In this document: one piece after another, positions 1-10,002 of the stretch
Layout: each line of letters starts with the position of its first letter
Position numbering within the stretch: the first letter of the stretch is position 1
Position numbers and translations under genes: made by a program
The notes under the pieces: generated by a model
What the model was told of the DNA's origin: nothing
What the model saw: only the letters and a program-made list of their open reading frames with translations
Databases searched by the model: none
Source of the DNA: Sphingobium sp. Cam5-1
GTDB lineage: Bacteria; Pseudomonadota; Alphaproteobacteria; Sphingomonadales; Sphingomonadaceae
Direction: 5' to 3'
Assembly (NCBI RefSeq): GCF_015693305.1
Contig: NZ_CP065140.1
Location: 248,001 to 312,000 of the forward strand
DNA length: 64,000 nucleotides

Positions 1-942
1 ATTCTGAGAGATGTTAGGAAGTATGACGCAGTCGTTGTAGGGGGCGGACAACAGCTACAGGAATTTCGGATTCCCAATCCGTTTATCGGTATGTTTGCTC
101 GAGTTTGTCAGATGGCAAGATCTGCACATAATCATCGCGTTCCCTTCGTTGCATGGGCGGTAGGCATGGATTGGCCGCTATCGCGGTTAGGTGGTTTCCT
201 TGCGCGACGGTATCTGGGGGATCGAAACGCCACATTGATATTCCGCGACGGTAAGTCGTACGAGCGTGGTAAATTGTTACTCTATGGGAGGGATTGCCGG
301 ATAACGCAAAGCACGGATGCCGCGTTCATGCTTTCTACGTTGGCTGATCAAAGCTTAACCGCCAACCTCGAAAAATATGGGCCTACCAATAAGAAGCGCC
401 TGCTTATGTGTGCAAGCGTCCTAGAAAATTATGACGGAGCCGTTGGTAGGTTGGTCGAAATCTGCCGAGAGGCCGCCGCTCAAGGGTATGAAATACTTGG
501 CTGGCACTCGGAAATACGGCCGAATTATGATCTCAGAGTCAGAGAAATGGCGGATTGGGATTCGATCCCAGGCTTTCGATGGCTACCGCCTGAGCCAATA
601 GACACGAATGAGGTGGCGGCCTTGATCAGATCGTCATCGATTGTGATAGCAACACGTATGCATCCTGCAATTATCGCGGTATCGCAGGGCGTTGCGGCAT
701 ATGGTATCGCAACGAATGGGAAAATGGAAACGGTGTTCGAGGAGCTGAAGATGCCCTATTCCCACGTGAGTAAGCTTTCGGACTTGACGTTTTCGGCTAT
801 CGCCAGCCGCGAATTCTCGCCTTCATTCGCAATGGCGACACAATTTGCGCAGGAAGCCGAACGCGGCGGCAGACAGGTGCTCGCAGCAATACATAGAGGC
901 TGGATTTCGGCTTCAAGCTTAAAGCGGAAATGTTCTGCCTGA
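1..942 (+). CDS. polysaccharide pyruvyl transferase family protein (5' end outside window)
   Basis: The reading frame is open from the first base, so the gene begins upstream; the ATG at 91 is internal. The N-terminal stretch reads DAVVVGGGQQLQEF, the Gly-rich motif of the WcaK/CsaB pyruvyl transferase fold. Near the C-terminus IATRMHPAIIAVSQG followed by a conserved Lys (NGKMETVF) matches the family's second nucleotide-binding region. Family members transfer pyruvate ketals, or act as related transferases, on capsule or exopolysaccharide sugars in the cytoplasm. The GC content is lower than in genes after 6 kb, which fits a strain-variable part of a polysaccharide locus. The acceptor cannot be read from sequence. 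Confidence 0.8.
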   Translation: MLRDVRKYDAVVVGGGQQLQEFRIPNPFIGMFARVCQMARSAHNHRVPFVAWAVGMDWPLSRLGGFLARRYLGDRNATLIFRDGKSYERGKLLLYGRDCRITQSTDAAFMLSTLADQSLTANLEKYGPTNKKRLLMCASVLENYDGAVGRLVEICREAAAQGYEILGWHSEIRPNYDLRVREMADWDSIPGFRWLPPEPIDTNEVAALIRSSSIVIATRMHPAIIAVSQGVAAYGIATNGKMETVFEELKMPYSHVSKLSDLTFSAIASREFSPSFAMATQFAQEAERGGRQVLAAIHRGWISASSLKRKCSA

Positions 943-1167
943 ACTCTTGATTTCAACAACTTCTGCATGCGTAACGAGAGGCGTCCAGATGAATGAAAGT
1001 CATGCACCAATTTCAGAAAGTCTCGGGGTTGTTGACATTTACGGGGATGGAAGCATGTACTTGGCTATCCGCTCCGTGCCGATGCGTATGCGCGCATGTA
1101 TAGATATCTTGCCCGTCGCCTCACTTATTTCGAAGCCATATTCTCCATTCAGAATAAGGGGATATCT

Positions 1168-2181
1168 GTGAACGACTTATCTGCCCAGAGGATGTGTCGG
1201 GCGGATGATCTATCGTCCGATAGAAAATGGCGGCGCATACATAAAATAGCAGTGATTGGTGCTGCATTTATAGCGGGCTATTTGTTCTCTCTATGGCTGT
1301 TGGATGCGTACTATTTAGGCGATCCGGAACACTATGCACGCTTTTATTATTCGATGTACGGTGTGAATCCCGAGCATTGGGGCTCTTTACAAAAGAGCCA
1401 CCTTGGTTCCGCCGAGCCTTTCTATCGCTATATCGTCGGTGTTCCGGCATATTTTGGGGTTGATAGGATCGAATACATAGCGGTTTGGAACGGTATATTC
1501 ACGTCTATTATTGGATACATTCTTCTGAATTATAGAAGCTCCATAATTTTTTCGGTGTGTGTATTCACTAACTATTATTTCATAATACTACTTGGCTCAG
1601 CTGAGCGACTAAAATTCTCATATATATTTTTGGCATTGGCAGTGTGTTTAGGAAAGCCATGGAAGAAATACCTGGCCTCAATAATATCGGTATTTTTTCA
1701 TACACAGGCCTTGATCCAGTTCATTTCGTCTTTCGCTTATTATGCTGCAAAAAACTATAAGCAATTTCTATCATCTCCAATGAGAATCCTCTTTGTTTCT
1801 CTAGGAGTAGTAATTTCGTTGGCTCTAGCAGGATACCTTTTCCTCGGATCGGTGGGTGATGTGGTTGCCGCAAAATCAGCTGGATATTCGGAACGTTCTG
1901 GAGGCATCTCTGAGGTTGTTCAATGGTTTCTGCTGCTGATCGTCGGGGTTTATGTCTTTCGCGACAAAATAGCTATAATTTGTGGAATGTTACCAATGGG
2001 GCTGTTTACCTTCATGTATGGAAATCGAGTTAACGTTGCGACATTCGCGTTTTTCGCGATCATGGCGATGGCTCACCGCAAAACGAACAGTCCATGGATA
2101 TTAATGGTGATGGCATATATGTCGTTCAAGAGTATCCATTTTATTCAAGATATAATTCAGTTTGGTACGGGTTACCCGTGA
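1168..2181 (+). CDS. EpsG/Wzy-like polysaccharide polymerase, multi-pass membrane protein
   Basis: This is a 337-residue, very hydrophobic protein with about eight to ten predicted membrane spans and a periplasmic-type loop rich in Tyr, His and Asp after the first span (YYLGDPEHYARFYYSMYG). That arrangement and the position inside a glycan locus suggest an EpsG/Wzy polymerase that joins repeat units at the inner membrane. I chose the GTG at 1168 because AAGGGG lies 7 bases upstream; an ATG at 1096 is in frame but has no ribosome site. Sequence identity between Wzy proteins is poor, so the call rests on topology and context. The gene is AT-rich like its neighbours. A second polymerase/ligase candidate lies at 13835. 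Confidence 0.6.
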   Translation: MNDLSAQRMCRADDLSSDRKWRRIHKIAVIGAAFIAGYLFSLWLLDAYYLGDPEHYARFYYSMYGVNPEHWGSLQKSHLGSAEPFYRYIVGVPAYFGVDRIEYIAVWNGIFTSIIGYILLNYRSSIIFSVCVFTNYYFIILLGSAERLKFSYIFLALAVCLGKPWKKYLASIISVFFHTQALIQFISSFAYYAAKNYKQFLSSPMRILFVSLGVVISLALAGYLFLGSVGDVVAAKSAGYSERSGGISEVVQWFLLLIVGVYVFRDKIAIICGMLPMGLFTFMYGNRVNVATFAFFAIMAMAHRKTNSPWILMVMAYMSFKSIHFIQDIIQFGTGYP

Positions 2182-2321
2182 ACATTGTCGAAGGAGAAGG
2201 GAACCGATCTCATGGCCGTAATATCATCTCGTCACTGAGACGAATTCTTGCGATGGGTGTATTAAAACTCCTTCATTCGAACCATGTTTCTCAATCACCG
2301 TATGTGCCGGGTTTTTGACCA

Positions 2322-3493
2322 ATGATGCGATCGCCTTCCGTTCTTACATTCGCTGGCTTTTTTCTCCCTGGCTATAAGGCTGGCGGGCCAATTCAAAGCG
2401 TAGCCAATATGGTGGCCCATTTGGGGAATCAGTTCGACTTTCGAATAGTTACCCGTGATCGAGATTCTGGCGATGCTTCACCCTATTCCAGCGTCGTGCC
2501 AGGACAGTGGCAGAGAGTAGGTAAAGCGCAGGTTCGCTATTTATCGCGGGCGGATCAGTCGTTGCGGACGATTGTTGCGCTGCTGCGCGAGGCGCCATAC
2601 GATATTATCTATCTCAACAGTTTCTTCCATTGGCGGTTGTCAGTGTTGCCGCTGCTTGCGCGCAAATTGGGATGCGCTCGACATATACCTGTTGTTCTGG
2701 CGCCACGAGGCGAGTTTTCACAGGGTGCGCTTGGGCTTAAGTCGGGCAAGAAGCGAGCGTTTCTGAAGGTCGCGCGGATCCTGAGATTGCATCGCGATGT
2801 GATCTGGCATGCATCATCTGAACATGAGGCGCGCGACATACGCACGGTCCTAGGCGCTAAACTACAGATCCATGTAGCCTCAGACTTGCCGCGTGCGGTC
2901 CAGACGGGCTTGTTGCGCAAGCCCCGCATACCGGGAGAGGTTATCCGCGTCGTTTTCCTATCCCGAATTGCGCGGATGAAGAACCTCACGTTCGTACTGG
3001 AGGTTCTCAAGCGTGTCAGGGTGCCTGTAAGTCTGTCGATCGTTGGCTTCATCGACGATCCGGCGTACTGGGATGAATGTCAAAGCTTGATTGCGGAACT
3101 TCCTCCTCACATTAAGGTGAGCTATGATGGAATGGTTCCTGCGGAGCAGGTTCCTACCGTCCTCGCCAGAGCGATGTGTTCTTTCTGCCGACGCTGGGTG
3201 AGAATTTCGGCCATGTCATCATAGAAGCTTTAGGCGCTGGTACACCCGCCCTGATCAGTGATAGGACGCCTTGGCGAGATTTCGATCGTGCTGGCTGCGG
3301 CTGGATAATGCCGTTGGGCAATGCGCAGCTTTTTGCTGATCGCATCGATTCTCTGTTTGAGGAAGAGCCAAGGGTCAGCGAGGGACGACGGGCAGCGGCG
3401 ATCGATTACGCGCGCCGCTTTGAAGATGACAGTGGTGTCGTAGATGCCAACCGTAAGTTATTTCTCCGCGCTATGAGACGAAGTTTGAGCTAA
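2322..3493 (+). pseudogene. glycosyltransferase family 4, broken by a single-base frameshift
   Basis: The first frame (2322-3224) encodes a GT-B N-terminal half with AGFFLPGYKAGGPIQSVANM, the acceptor-side motif of WcaI/PslF-like transferases, and the linker VVFLSRIARMKNL. The C-terminal nucleotide-sugar site LPTLGENFGHVIIEALGAG, with the EX7E motif, is in another frame (3176-3493). The frames join if one base is restored at about 3173, between the Ala codon GCG and GAT; the reconstructed protein would be about 390 residues, normal for the family. As written, the main product loses its catalytic C-terminal half. This is either a genuine inactivation or a sequencing error. Both halves are well conserved, so the event would be recent. 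Confidence 0.8.
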
Positions 3494-3568
3494 TAATGGT
3501 GCTCACCGTTGCGAAACCTAGCCTGCTAGTGGTCATCTACGACGGATCGATGTTTAAGGAAAATAACA

Positions 3569-4615
3569 ATGATATTTCTGGGTGACGTGGCCCATCCCTT
3601 CGAATTGGCACCTGACTGGTCCTCGTTGAATGAGGTGCTCGATGGTCAGTCGGTTGTGCTTAATCTCGAAGGTGCTTTAACTTCTGACGTCGGTTGCCGC
3701 TCAGAATCCAAACTATTCAATCACCTATCCGTATTGGAAACGATGCATAAGGTTGGTACGCAGATCGTATGTCTTGCGAATAACCACATCACCGATATCG
3801 ATCTTGGTGCAACTAACACGGCCATTAGATTGCTAGACGAGGATATTCTTCCCGTCGGGGCCGGAAAAAATTTGCGTGATGCTGCGACGCCGCGAGCATT
3901 CGTGGAAAATGGGCGAACTTACATCTTTGTTGCATTCGGCTGGCCGACAATTCAGTGCGTGCCTGCGAGAGGTGCCAAAGAAGGTGTAAATCCGTTGGAT
4001 CCCGCGCATGTGATAGAAACTATTGCCAATTTGCGGCGCAGCGGGCCTGACCATATTATTATAGCGATGTTCCATTGGAACATTGAATTAGAACGCTATC
4101 CTCAGCCCGCTCATAGGCAATTGGCCTTCTCAGTAATTGAGAATGGCGCAAATGCGGTTATCGGTCATCATCCACACTGTGTCGGAGGTTTTGAAATGTA
4201 TCAAAATTGTCCGATTGCGTACAGCTTAGGTGATTGGTGGATACCGCATGGTGTGTTCTTTGATGGAAAGCTTTCATTCCCGGACTACACCTTGCCCCAG
4301 ATAGCCTTTGAATGGGATATTGACCGACAGCCAGTATTGCACTGGTTTGAATATGAGCGGGAGACGCATTCGATCTCGTATCGCCAAAGCCAATTTCTGG
4401 AATCTGATGCTCAGCCATCTGATCACACACCTTTTGCGGGACTGTCACATAAGGCATATAAGAAGTGGTTCCGACGTCACCGTGTCAAGCGCAAGGGGCT
4501 TCCGATTTATTATGATTTCAGCGCGACCCTTAGAAACGGTCTTCGCGACCGCTTTATAGGAGGACGGCATGTGGCGATATCGTTGATCAGAAGGATGTCA
4601 GGCGGAACAATCTGA
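3569..4615 (+). CDS. CapA-family protein (PGA_cap metallophosphatase-like fold)
   Basis: The 348-residue product has the ordered signatures of the CapA/PgsA family: FLGDVA at the start, VVLNLEGAL, LANNHITDID, the HWNIELE segment, GANAVIGHHPHCVGG and YSLGDWW. These residues line the metal-binding site of the calcineurin-like fold. CapA proteins were first described in poly-gamma-glutamate capsule synthesis but are widespread in polysaccharide loci, where their reaction is unsettled. No signal peptide or membrane anchor is visible, unlike Bacillus CapA, so this form may be cytoplasmic. It sits between a glycosyltransferase and a CapK/PaaK-like ligase. The basic C-terminal tail after residue 290 is not part of the family core. 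Confidence 0.8.
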   Translation: MIFLGDVAHPFELAPDWSSLNEVLDGQSVVLNLEGALTSDVGCRSESKLFNHLSVLETMHKVGTQIVCLANNHITDIDLGATNTAIRLLDEDILPVGAGKNLRDAATPRAFVENGRTYIFVAFGWPTIQCVPARGAKEGVNPLDPAHVIETIANLRRSGPDHIIIAMFHWNIELERYPQPAHRQLAFSVIENGANAVIGHHPHCVGGFEMYQNCPIAYSLGDWWIPHGVFFDGKLSFPDYTLPQIAFEWDIDRQPVLHWFEYERETHSISYRQSQFLESDAQPSDHTPFAGLSHKAYKKWFRRHRVKRKGLPIYYDFSATLRNGLRDRFIGGRHVAISLIRRMSGGTI

Positions 4616-4711
4616 TAGAATCGAAATCGACCTGATTATTTTGCGAAATGTTAGAATTCGTGATCTGATTTTTAGGGTCATCTTTCTGTTTGTAAGGCTT
4701 AGGCGCGGAAA

Positions 4712-6046
4712 ATGTCACTTCTCCTTTTTGCCAAGAACAAGTTAAGTCGGCTGCCATACCCCGTGGGATGGGCAGTGGCCCAGCTACCATTTTCTTGTCG
4801 GCCTGGGATCGCGGGCGTCTATAATCGGCGACAGCGAGATGTCATATCTGTGGTTCAGTTGTCGGCATTGGAGCGGCAGAGATTTGTATTCTCTAAAGTT
4901 CAGTCCATCGCGTGTTGGGCGTACAATAATGTCCCGTTTTACGCAGATCTTTACCTGTCTGAAGGTGTCGACCCCACAAAATTCCGTCATTTTGAGGATA
5001 TATCGTCGCTGCCTTTGGTAACCAAGCAAGCGTTACAAAAGGTTCCTATCGAATATCGGTCTGCAAAGCTGCCGAAAAAATCGCTTGAGAATACCGGAGG
5101 AAGCAGTGGTCAGCCCCTTAGCTTTTATATCGAGCCAGATAGCATCCCCCATGAGTGGGCGCACATGCATTCAATATGGCGGCAAGTTGGCTACCGTTCA
5201 AGCGATCTGAAGATCGTTTTTGCGGGGCGTTCGTCGATTAGAAATGTCTTGGATTATGATTCAGTGAGGCATCACTATGCAGCGGATATATATGCCGGCT
5301 GGGCCGCCGTGGCCGATAAGATTTTAGCACTTCCATCTGTTTTGCTGCCGAGATTTTTGCACGGCTATCCCAGTGCGATATTCGACTTTGTTCACTGGTT
5401 GGATGCTCACGGCCATCCGCTTTTACCGGTGTTGCGTGGTCGAATTCGTGGGCTGATGCTCGGTTCGGAATACCCGGTGCCTGAGGCACGTGCACGAACA
5501 GAGCGATTGTTGGGATGCGCGTCAGTATCTTGGTATGGTCATACGGAACGGTCGATTTTGGCCCGTGAAATAGATGAAAAATCCGTTTATCATCCATTTC
5601 CGAGTTACGGGTTTGTGGAAGCGATCGGTAGCGATATTGGACATCGTCTTATCGGTACTTCCTATTATAATAGGGCGTCGCCGTTTATTAGATATGATAC
5701 CGGTGATTTGGTCGAGGCTGAATCTGTAGATGGTATTGTTGAGTCATTTAGGGTCGTTAAAGGTCGATCTGGTGACTTCATAATCGACAAGGATGGAAAC
5801 AAGGTTTTCCTGACGGGTTTGATCTTCGGTAGGCATCATAAGATTTTTGATCATTCTCGATTTATTCAAGTTCGTCAGATATCTCCTGGCTCGGCGAGCA
5901 TTTTGATAGTCCCGAGGGGACAAGGAGTAGAAGATTGGCGTTCGCTATTTGACGGATCGAACCTGAAAATAGATTTGGACTTTTGTGAGCTTCCTGAACC
6001 CGTCAGAACGACGTCAGGTAAAGTTCCTTTATTAATTAAGGAATAG
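4712..6046 (+). CDS. CapK/PaaK-like AMP-forming carboxylate ligase
   Basis: This 444-residue protein belongs to the phenylacetate-CoA ligase-like branch of the ANL adenylating enzymes found in capsule loci (CapK). Visible motifs are ENTGGSSGQPLSFY (P-loop for ATP), the central WYGHTER adenine-site segment and RYDTGDLV (ribose/hinge Asp). Enzymes of this type activate a carboxylate as acyl-AMP. In polysaccharide clusters the substrate and acceptor are generally unknown; decoration of a sugar with an acyl or amino-acid group is one inferred possibility. It follows the CapA-like gene and ends 11 bases before the two-domain dehydrogenase. It is the last AT-rich gene before the composition change at about 6.05 kb. 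Confidence 0.75.
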   Translation: MSLLLFAKNKLSRLPYPVGWAVAQLPFSCRPGIAGVYNRRQRDVISVVQLSALERQRFVFSKVQSIACWAYNNVPFYADLYLSEGVDPTKFRHFEDISSLPLVTKQALQKVPIEYRSAKLPKKSLENTGGSSGQPLSFYIEPDSIPHEWAHMHSIWRQVGYRSSDLKIVFAGRSSIRNVLDYDSVRHHYAADIYAGWAAVADKILALPSVLLPRFLHGYPSAIFDFVHWLDAHGHPLLPVLRGRIRGLMLGSEYPVPEARARTERLLGCASVSWYGHTERSILAREIDEKSVYHPFPSYGFVEAIGSDIGHRLIGTSYYNRASPFIRYDTGDLVEAESVDGIVESFRVVKGRSGDFIIDKDGNKVFLTGLIFGRHHKIFDHSRFIQVRQISPGSASILIVPRGQGVEDWRSLFDGSNLKIDLDFCELPEPVRTTSGKVPLLIKE

Positions 6047-6057
6047 AGACGATATTC

Positions 6058-8187
6058 ATGAGGCAGATTCTCCAGGACCTCTCCGCAGGCAAGACCGAAC
6101 TTGTTACGTGCCCGGCACCGTCAGCGCGGCGTGGTCAGGTGTTGATAGATACTGCGGTTACGCTGATTTCTGCAGGCACCGAACGAATGCTTGTGGATTT
6201 CGGTCGCGCCGGTCTGATCACGAAGGCTCGGCAGCAGCCGGAGAAGGTTGCGCAGGTCCTCGACAAGGTGCGCACGGATGGTCTGATGACGACTGTCGAA
6301 GCTGTGCGCTCGAAGCTGGGTCAACCAATCCCGCTTGGATATTGCAATGTCGGTGTCGTACGAGACACCGGAGCCGGTGTGGATGGGTTCCGGCTGGGTG
6401 ATCGCGTGGTGTCGAACGGGCCGCATGCCGATGTTGTTTCGGTACCGCGGAATCTTTGTTCCCGCATACCTGATGCGGTGACTGATGAGGAAGCTGCCTT
6501 CACGGTAGTCGCTGCCATCGGCCTACAGGGTATCCGCTTGGCCCAGCCAACCTTGGGGGAAGCCTTCGTCGTCACGGGTGCCGGGCTGATAGGGCTCCTT
6601 GCCATTCAGCTTCTGCGCGCGCAGGGATGCCGGGTTCTCGCGATCGATTTCGATGAGGCGAAGCTCGCCATCGCGAAGAGCTTTGGCGCAGAAATCTGCA
6701 ATCCGGCGAAGGGAGAAGACCCGGTTTCGGCGGGGATCGCCTTCAGTCGAGGAGCGGGTGTGGATGGGGTGATCATCACCGCATCGACCAAATCTTCCGA
6801 CCCGGTGACGCAGGCGGCCCGTATGTGTCGGAAGCGCGGGCGGATCGTACTCGTGGGGGTTACTGGCCTAGAACTCAATCGGGCAGACTTTTACGAAAAG
6901 GAACTGTCCTTCCAGGTTTCGTGCTCCTATGGCCCGGGCCGCTACGATCCGGACTATGAGGATCGAGGGCAGGACTATCCGATCGGCTTTGTACGCTGGA
7001 CCGAGCAGCGTAACTTTGAGGCGGTGCTAGATTTGATGGCTGGCGGTCAGATCGATGTCGGCCCGCTCGTTTCACACCGTTTCGCATTCGACGACGCGCC
7101 GGCGGCCTATGAAACACTGGCAAGCGACAAGGGCTCTCTGGGCATCCTGCTGAACTATCAGCATGGCCTTGAGGAGCGGCACTTGCGCACCGTGCAGTTG
7201 AAGGCGCCTGAACGAGCTTTCGAGGCTGCGGCGCCCATCGTCGGCTTTATCGGAGCGGGGAACTATGCCGGACGCATGCTCGTCCCGGCCTTCCGCGAAG
7301 GCGGAGCGGCACTGCATACGATCGCATCTGCGGGTGGGGTCAGCAGCGTGGTACAGGGCAAGCGGCTCGGCTTTGCAAATGCCACGTCGGACACTCGGAG
7401 CGTGCTCGACGATGGGGAGATCAACACCGTTGCTATCGCAACGCGCCATGATAGTCACGCCGGCCTCACGGTCGATGCCCTGAAAGCGGGTAAGAACGTC
7501 TTTGTCGAAAAGCCTCTGGCTTTGACGTTAGCTGAACTGGAGTCGGTCAAGGCGGCCCACGCCGCCGCGGGTCGTTTGCTGATGGTTGGGTTCAACCGGC
7601 GCTTTGCGCCATTGGTGCAGACGATGAAGCGCCTGTTGGAGCCTGTGCGTGAGCCCAAGTCTGTTATCATGGTGATGAATGCGGGTGCTATACCTGCGGA
7701 TCATTGGACCCAGGATGGCGAGGTTGGTGGTGGCAGGATCATCGGCGAAGCGTGTCACCACATTGATCTCATGCGTTTCCTGGTGGGGGCACCGATCGTT
7801 TCCGTGACCGCGCGCAGAATGGGAGACAGTGCTGCGGTCGAGGTTACCGAGGACAAGGCCGTGATCACCCTCGGCTTTGCTGACGGTTCGTTCGGAACCG
7901 TTCATTATCTTGCCAATGGCGGAGCGTCATTCCCGAAAGAACGGGTTGAAGTCTTCGCGGCGGGACGGACGCTGCAGCTCGACAACTTCCTGCGCCTGCG
8001 GGGGTTCAACTGGCCTGGCTTTCGCAACCAGAAGAGCTGGCGGCAGGACAAGGGACAGCAGGGCTGCGCCGCCGCATTCCTGTCGGCGGTCAAGGATGGG
8101 ACGGGCGCGCCCCTTCCCTTCGAGGAGCTTGAGGAAGTGGCGCGTGTGACCATCGAAGCTTCGGAAATGCTGCGCACGCAACGATGA
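6058..8187 (+). CDS. two-domain oxidoreductase: zinc-type alcohol dehydrogenase fused to Gfo/Idh/MocA domain
   Basis: In this 709-residue protein, residues 1 to about 370 resemble a medium-chain alcohol dehydrogenase (GYCNVGVV, the Rossmann motif VVTGAGLIGLLAIQ, FDEAKLAIAKSFGAE). From about 393 a second Rossmann fold begins (IVGFIGAGNYAGRML) and continues as a Gfo/Idh/MocA sugar dehydrogenase with the characteristic VEKPLAL motif and a conserved EACHHIDLMRFL segment. The same fusion recurs beside heparinase-like genes in bacterial exopolysaccharide loci, as here. It probably oxidises or epimerises a nucleotide sugar or modified glycan in the cytoplasm; the substrate is unknown. It overlaps the next gene by 4 bases (ATGA), which indicates coupled translation. 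Confidence 0.85.
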   Translation: MRQILQDLSAGKTELVTCPAPSARRGQVLIDTAVTLISAGTERMLVDFGRAGLITKARQQPEKVAQVLDKVRTDGLMTTVEAVRSKLGQPIPLGYCNVGVVRDTGAGVDGFRLGDRVVSNGPHADVVSVPRNLCSRIPDAVTDEEAAFTVVAAIGLQGIRLAQPTLGEAFVVTGAGLIGLLAIQLLRAQGCRVLAIDFDEAKLAIAKSFGAEICNPAKGEDPVSAGIAFSRGAGVDGVIITASTKSSDPVTQAARMCRKRGRIVLVGVTGLELNRADFYEKELSFQVSCSYGPGRYDPDYEDRGQDYPIGFVRWTEQRNFEAVLDLMAGGQIDVGPLVSHRFAFDDAPAAYETLASDKGSLGILLNYQHGLEERHLRTVQLKAPERAFEAAAPIVGFIGAGNYAGRMLVPAFREGGAALHTIASAGGVSSVVQGKRLGFANATSDTRSVLDDGEINTVAIATRHDSHAGLTVDALKAGKNVFVEKPLALTLAELESVKAAHAAAGRLLMVGFNRRFAPLVQTMKRLLEPVREPKSVIMVMNAGAIPADHWTQDGEVGGGRIIGEACHHIDLMRFLVGAPIVSVTARRMGDSAAVEVTEDKAVITLGFADGSFGTVHYLANGGASFPKERVEVFAAGRTLQLDNFLRLRGFNWPGFRNQKSWRQDKGQQGCAAAFLSAVKDGTGAPLPFEELEEVARVTIEASEMLRTQR

Positions 8188-10001
8188 GCCGATGGACTGT
8201 GCTAAAGACGCTGGGGGCGCTCGGTCCCCAGTCGGTGACGCGCGTGGGCGCTTATCGTCTCGGTCTTAAATCGGGCCGGCATCCGGTGCAGCGAATCAGC
8301 GCTGTGGCGCCGTCCACGCCTTTGTTCGCTGCTCCAACAATAAAGGCTGGCCTTCCCGAGGCCAACACCCGCTGGTCAGATCGTCTGTGGTGGTTTGACT
8401 GGTTCACCACCGAGCATTTGGGGGAGGCTCCGGTTTGGCATTACAGTCCCTTCGGCTCCGGCCCGGCAGACAAGGCAAGCAATTGGTGGGCCATTCCGGA
8501 TTTTGCCGGTTCTGGTGATATCAAGGGTGTTTGGGAACTCTCACGCTTGGGCTGGAGCGTCGCGTTCGCGACGCAGGCGGCCCACGGCGATGTTGAGGCA
8601 CTGGCTACCCTCAATCGCTGGCTGCAATCCTGGTTGCGGGATAACCCGCCTTATCGGGGCGCCAACTGGAAATGTGGACAGGAGGCTTCGTTCCGGATCA
8701 TTCATTTGTTGGCGACGGCGATCATTCTCGGACAGGAGCGAACACCGGAGCCAGCGCTGGCTGAAACAATAGCGCTGCACCTTGAGCGTATTGCTCCGAC
8801 CATGTCCTATGCGATTGGGCAAGATAATAACCACGGTACGTCCGAAGCGGCCGCCATGTTTGTCGGAGGGTCGTTCCTTTCGGCCCTTGGTTGGCCAAAG
8901 GCAAGGCACTGGACCGCCACCGGACGGCGATGGTTGGAAAATCGGGCTCGCCATCTGATCGCACCTGATGGCAGCTTCAGCCAATATTCAGTCGTTTATC
9001 ATCGACTTATGCTCGACACCTATTCTTTCGTGGAGATGTGGAGGCAGCGGTGGGACCTGGCTCCTTTCTCGGGTACGATGCACACTCGTTTGATAGCGGC
9101 GACCCGCTGGCTGGATGCCATGGTGGATCGTACGTCGGGCGATGCTCCCAACCTTGGGGCCAATGACGGCGCCCGCCTCCTGCCGTTGACGGAAAGTGAC
9201 TATCGCGATTTCCGTCCGTCACTTCAGATGGCGTCGGTTCTTTTCCGCGGTCAGCGAGCCATCGGTGATCACGGGTCCTGGGACGATCAACTGCGCTGGC
9301 TGGGTATTTCACCGGATACGACGACATTGTCGCGGCCTGCCAGCGAAACATTCGATGATGGAGGGTTCCACGTGCTTCGGACAGGGAGGGCATCCGCTTA
9401 TCTGCGCTATCCTAGGTTCCGGTTTCGTCCGAGCCAGGCCGATCTGCTGCATATGGATCTATGGGTCGACGGGCTCAATCTACTCCGCGACGCGGGAACG
9501 TTCAGCTACAATGCCGAGCCTGAAACAAGCGAATATTTCGCGGGGACCGCGTCACATAATACGGTGCAGTTCGATGAGCGTGATCAGATGCCGCGACTGG
9601 GCCGATTCCTCTTCGGAGCCTGGCCGAAGGCTCGCCGTGTTGAATTTGTGAGCAAGGGCGAGACCTTGCGATGTGCCGCTGCCTACACGGATCATCGCGG
9701 AGCGCGCCATCATCGCGAAATTCTTCTCCGGTCACATGGCTTCACCTGCACCGACACGATCGACGGACGATTCGATGCTGCCGTGCTTCGTTGGCGCTTG
9801 CTGCCTGACGCATATCGCCTTGAGAATCATCGCCTATCAAGCAATAGGATGCGATTGTCGATAAACTGCAATGATTCCGATATAAGAATCAATCTTACGA
9901 ATGCTTGCGAATCAAGATACTATATGCATCGTGAGCAGATTCCGACGCTTGAGATAGCGTTCAATCATTCGTGTAAGATCGTTACAACGGGCGAATTCTA
10001 A
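8184..10001 (+). CDS. heparinase II/III-like (alginate lyase family) protein
   Basis: The 605-residue product has the two-part architecture of heparinase II/III proteins: an alpha-helical N-terminal region with NRWLQSWLRDNPPYRGANWKCG and GQDNNHGTSEA, and a C-terminal beta-sandwich starting near residue 390 (DGGFHVLRTG ... DLLHMDLWVDG ... SHNTVQFDERDQMPR). The Asn-Asn-His-Gly segment and the SHNTV segment are the usual signatures. Members cleave uronic-acid-containing polysaccharides by beta-elimination. In biosynthetic clusters they are thought to edit or turn over the polymer. No clear signal peptide is seen. The last 60 codons are AT-richer than the rest. Confidence 0.8.
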   Translation: MSRWTVLKTLGALGPQSVTRVGAYRLGLKSGRHPVQRISAVAPSTPLFAAPTIKAGLPEANTRWSDRLWWFDWFTTEHLGEAPVWHYSPFGSGPADKASNWWAIPDFAGSGDIKGVWELSRLGWSVAFATQAAHGDVEALATLNRWLQSWLRDNPPYRGANWKCGQEASFRIIHLLATAIILGQERTPEPALAETIALHLERIAPTMSYAIGQDNNHGTSEAAAMFVGGSFLSALGWPKARHWTATGRRWLENRARHLIAPDGSFSQYSVVYHRLMLDTYSFVEMWRQRWDLAPFSGTMHTRLIAATRWLDAMVDRTSGDAPNLGANDGARLLPLTESDYRDFRPSLQMASVLFRGQRAIGDHGSWDDQLRWLGISPDTTTLSRPASETFDDGGFHVLRTGRASAYLRYPRFRFRPSQADLLHMDLWVDGLNLLRDAGTFSYNAEPETSEYFAGTASHNTVQFDERDQMPRLGRFLFGAWPKARRVEFVSKGETLRCAAAYTDHRGARHHREILLRSHGFTCTDTIDGRFDAAVLRWRLLPDAYRLENHRLSSNRMRLSINCNDSDIRINLTNACESRYYMHREQIPTLEIAFNHSCKIVTTGEF

Positions 10002-10002
10002 C

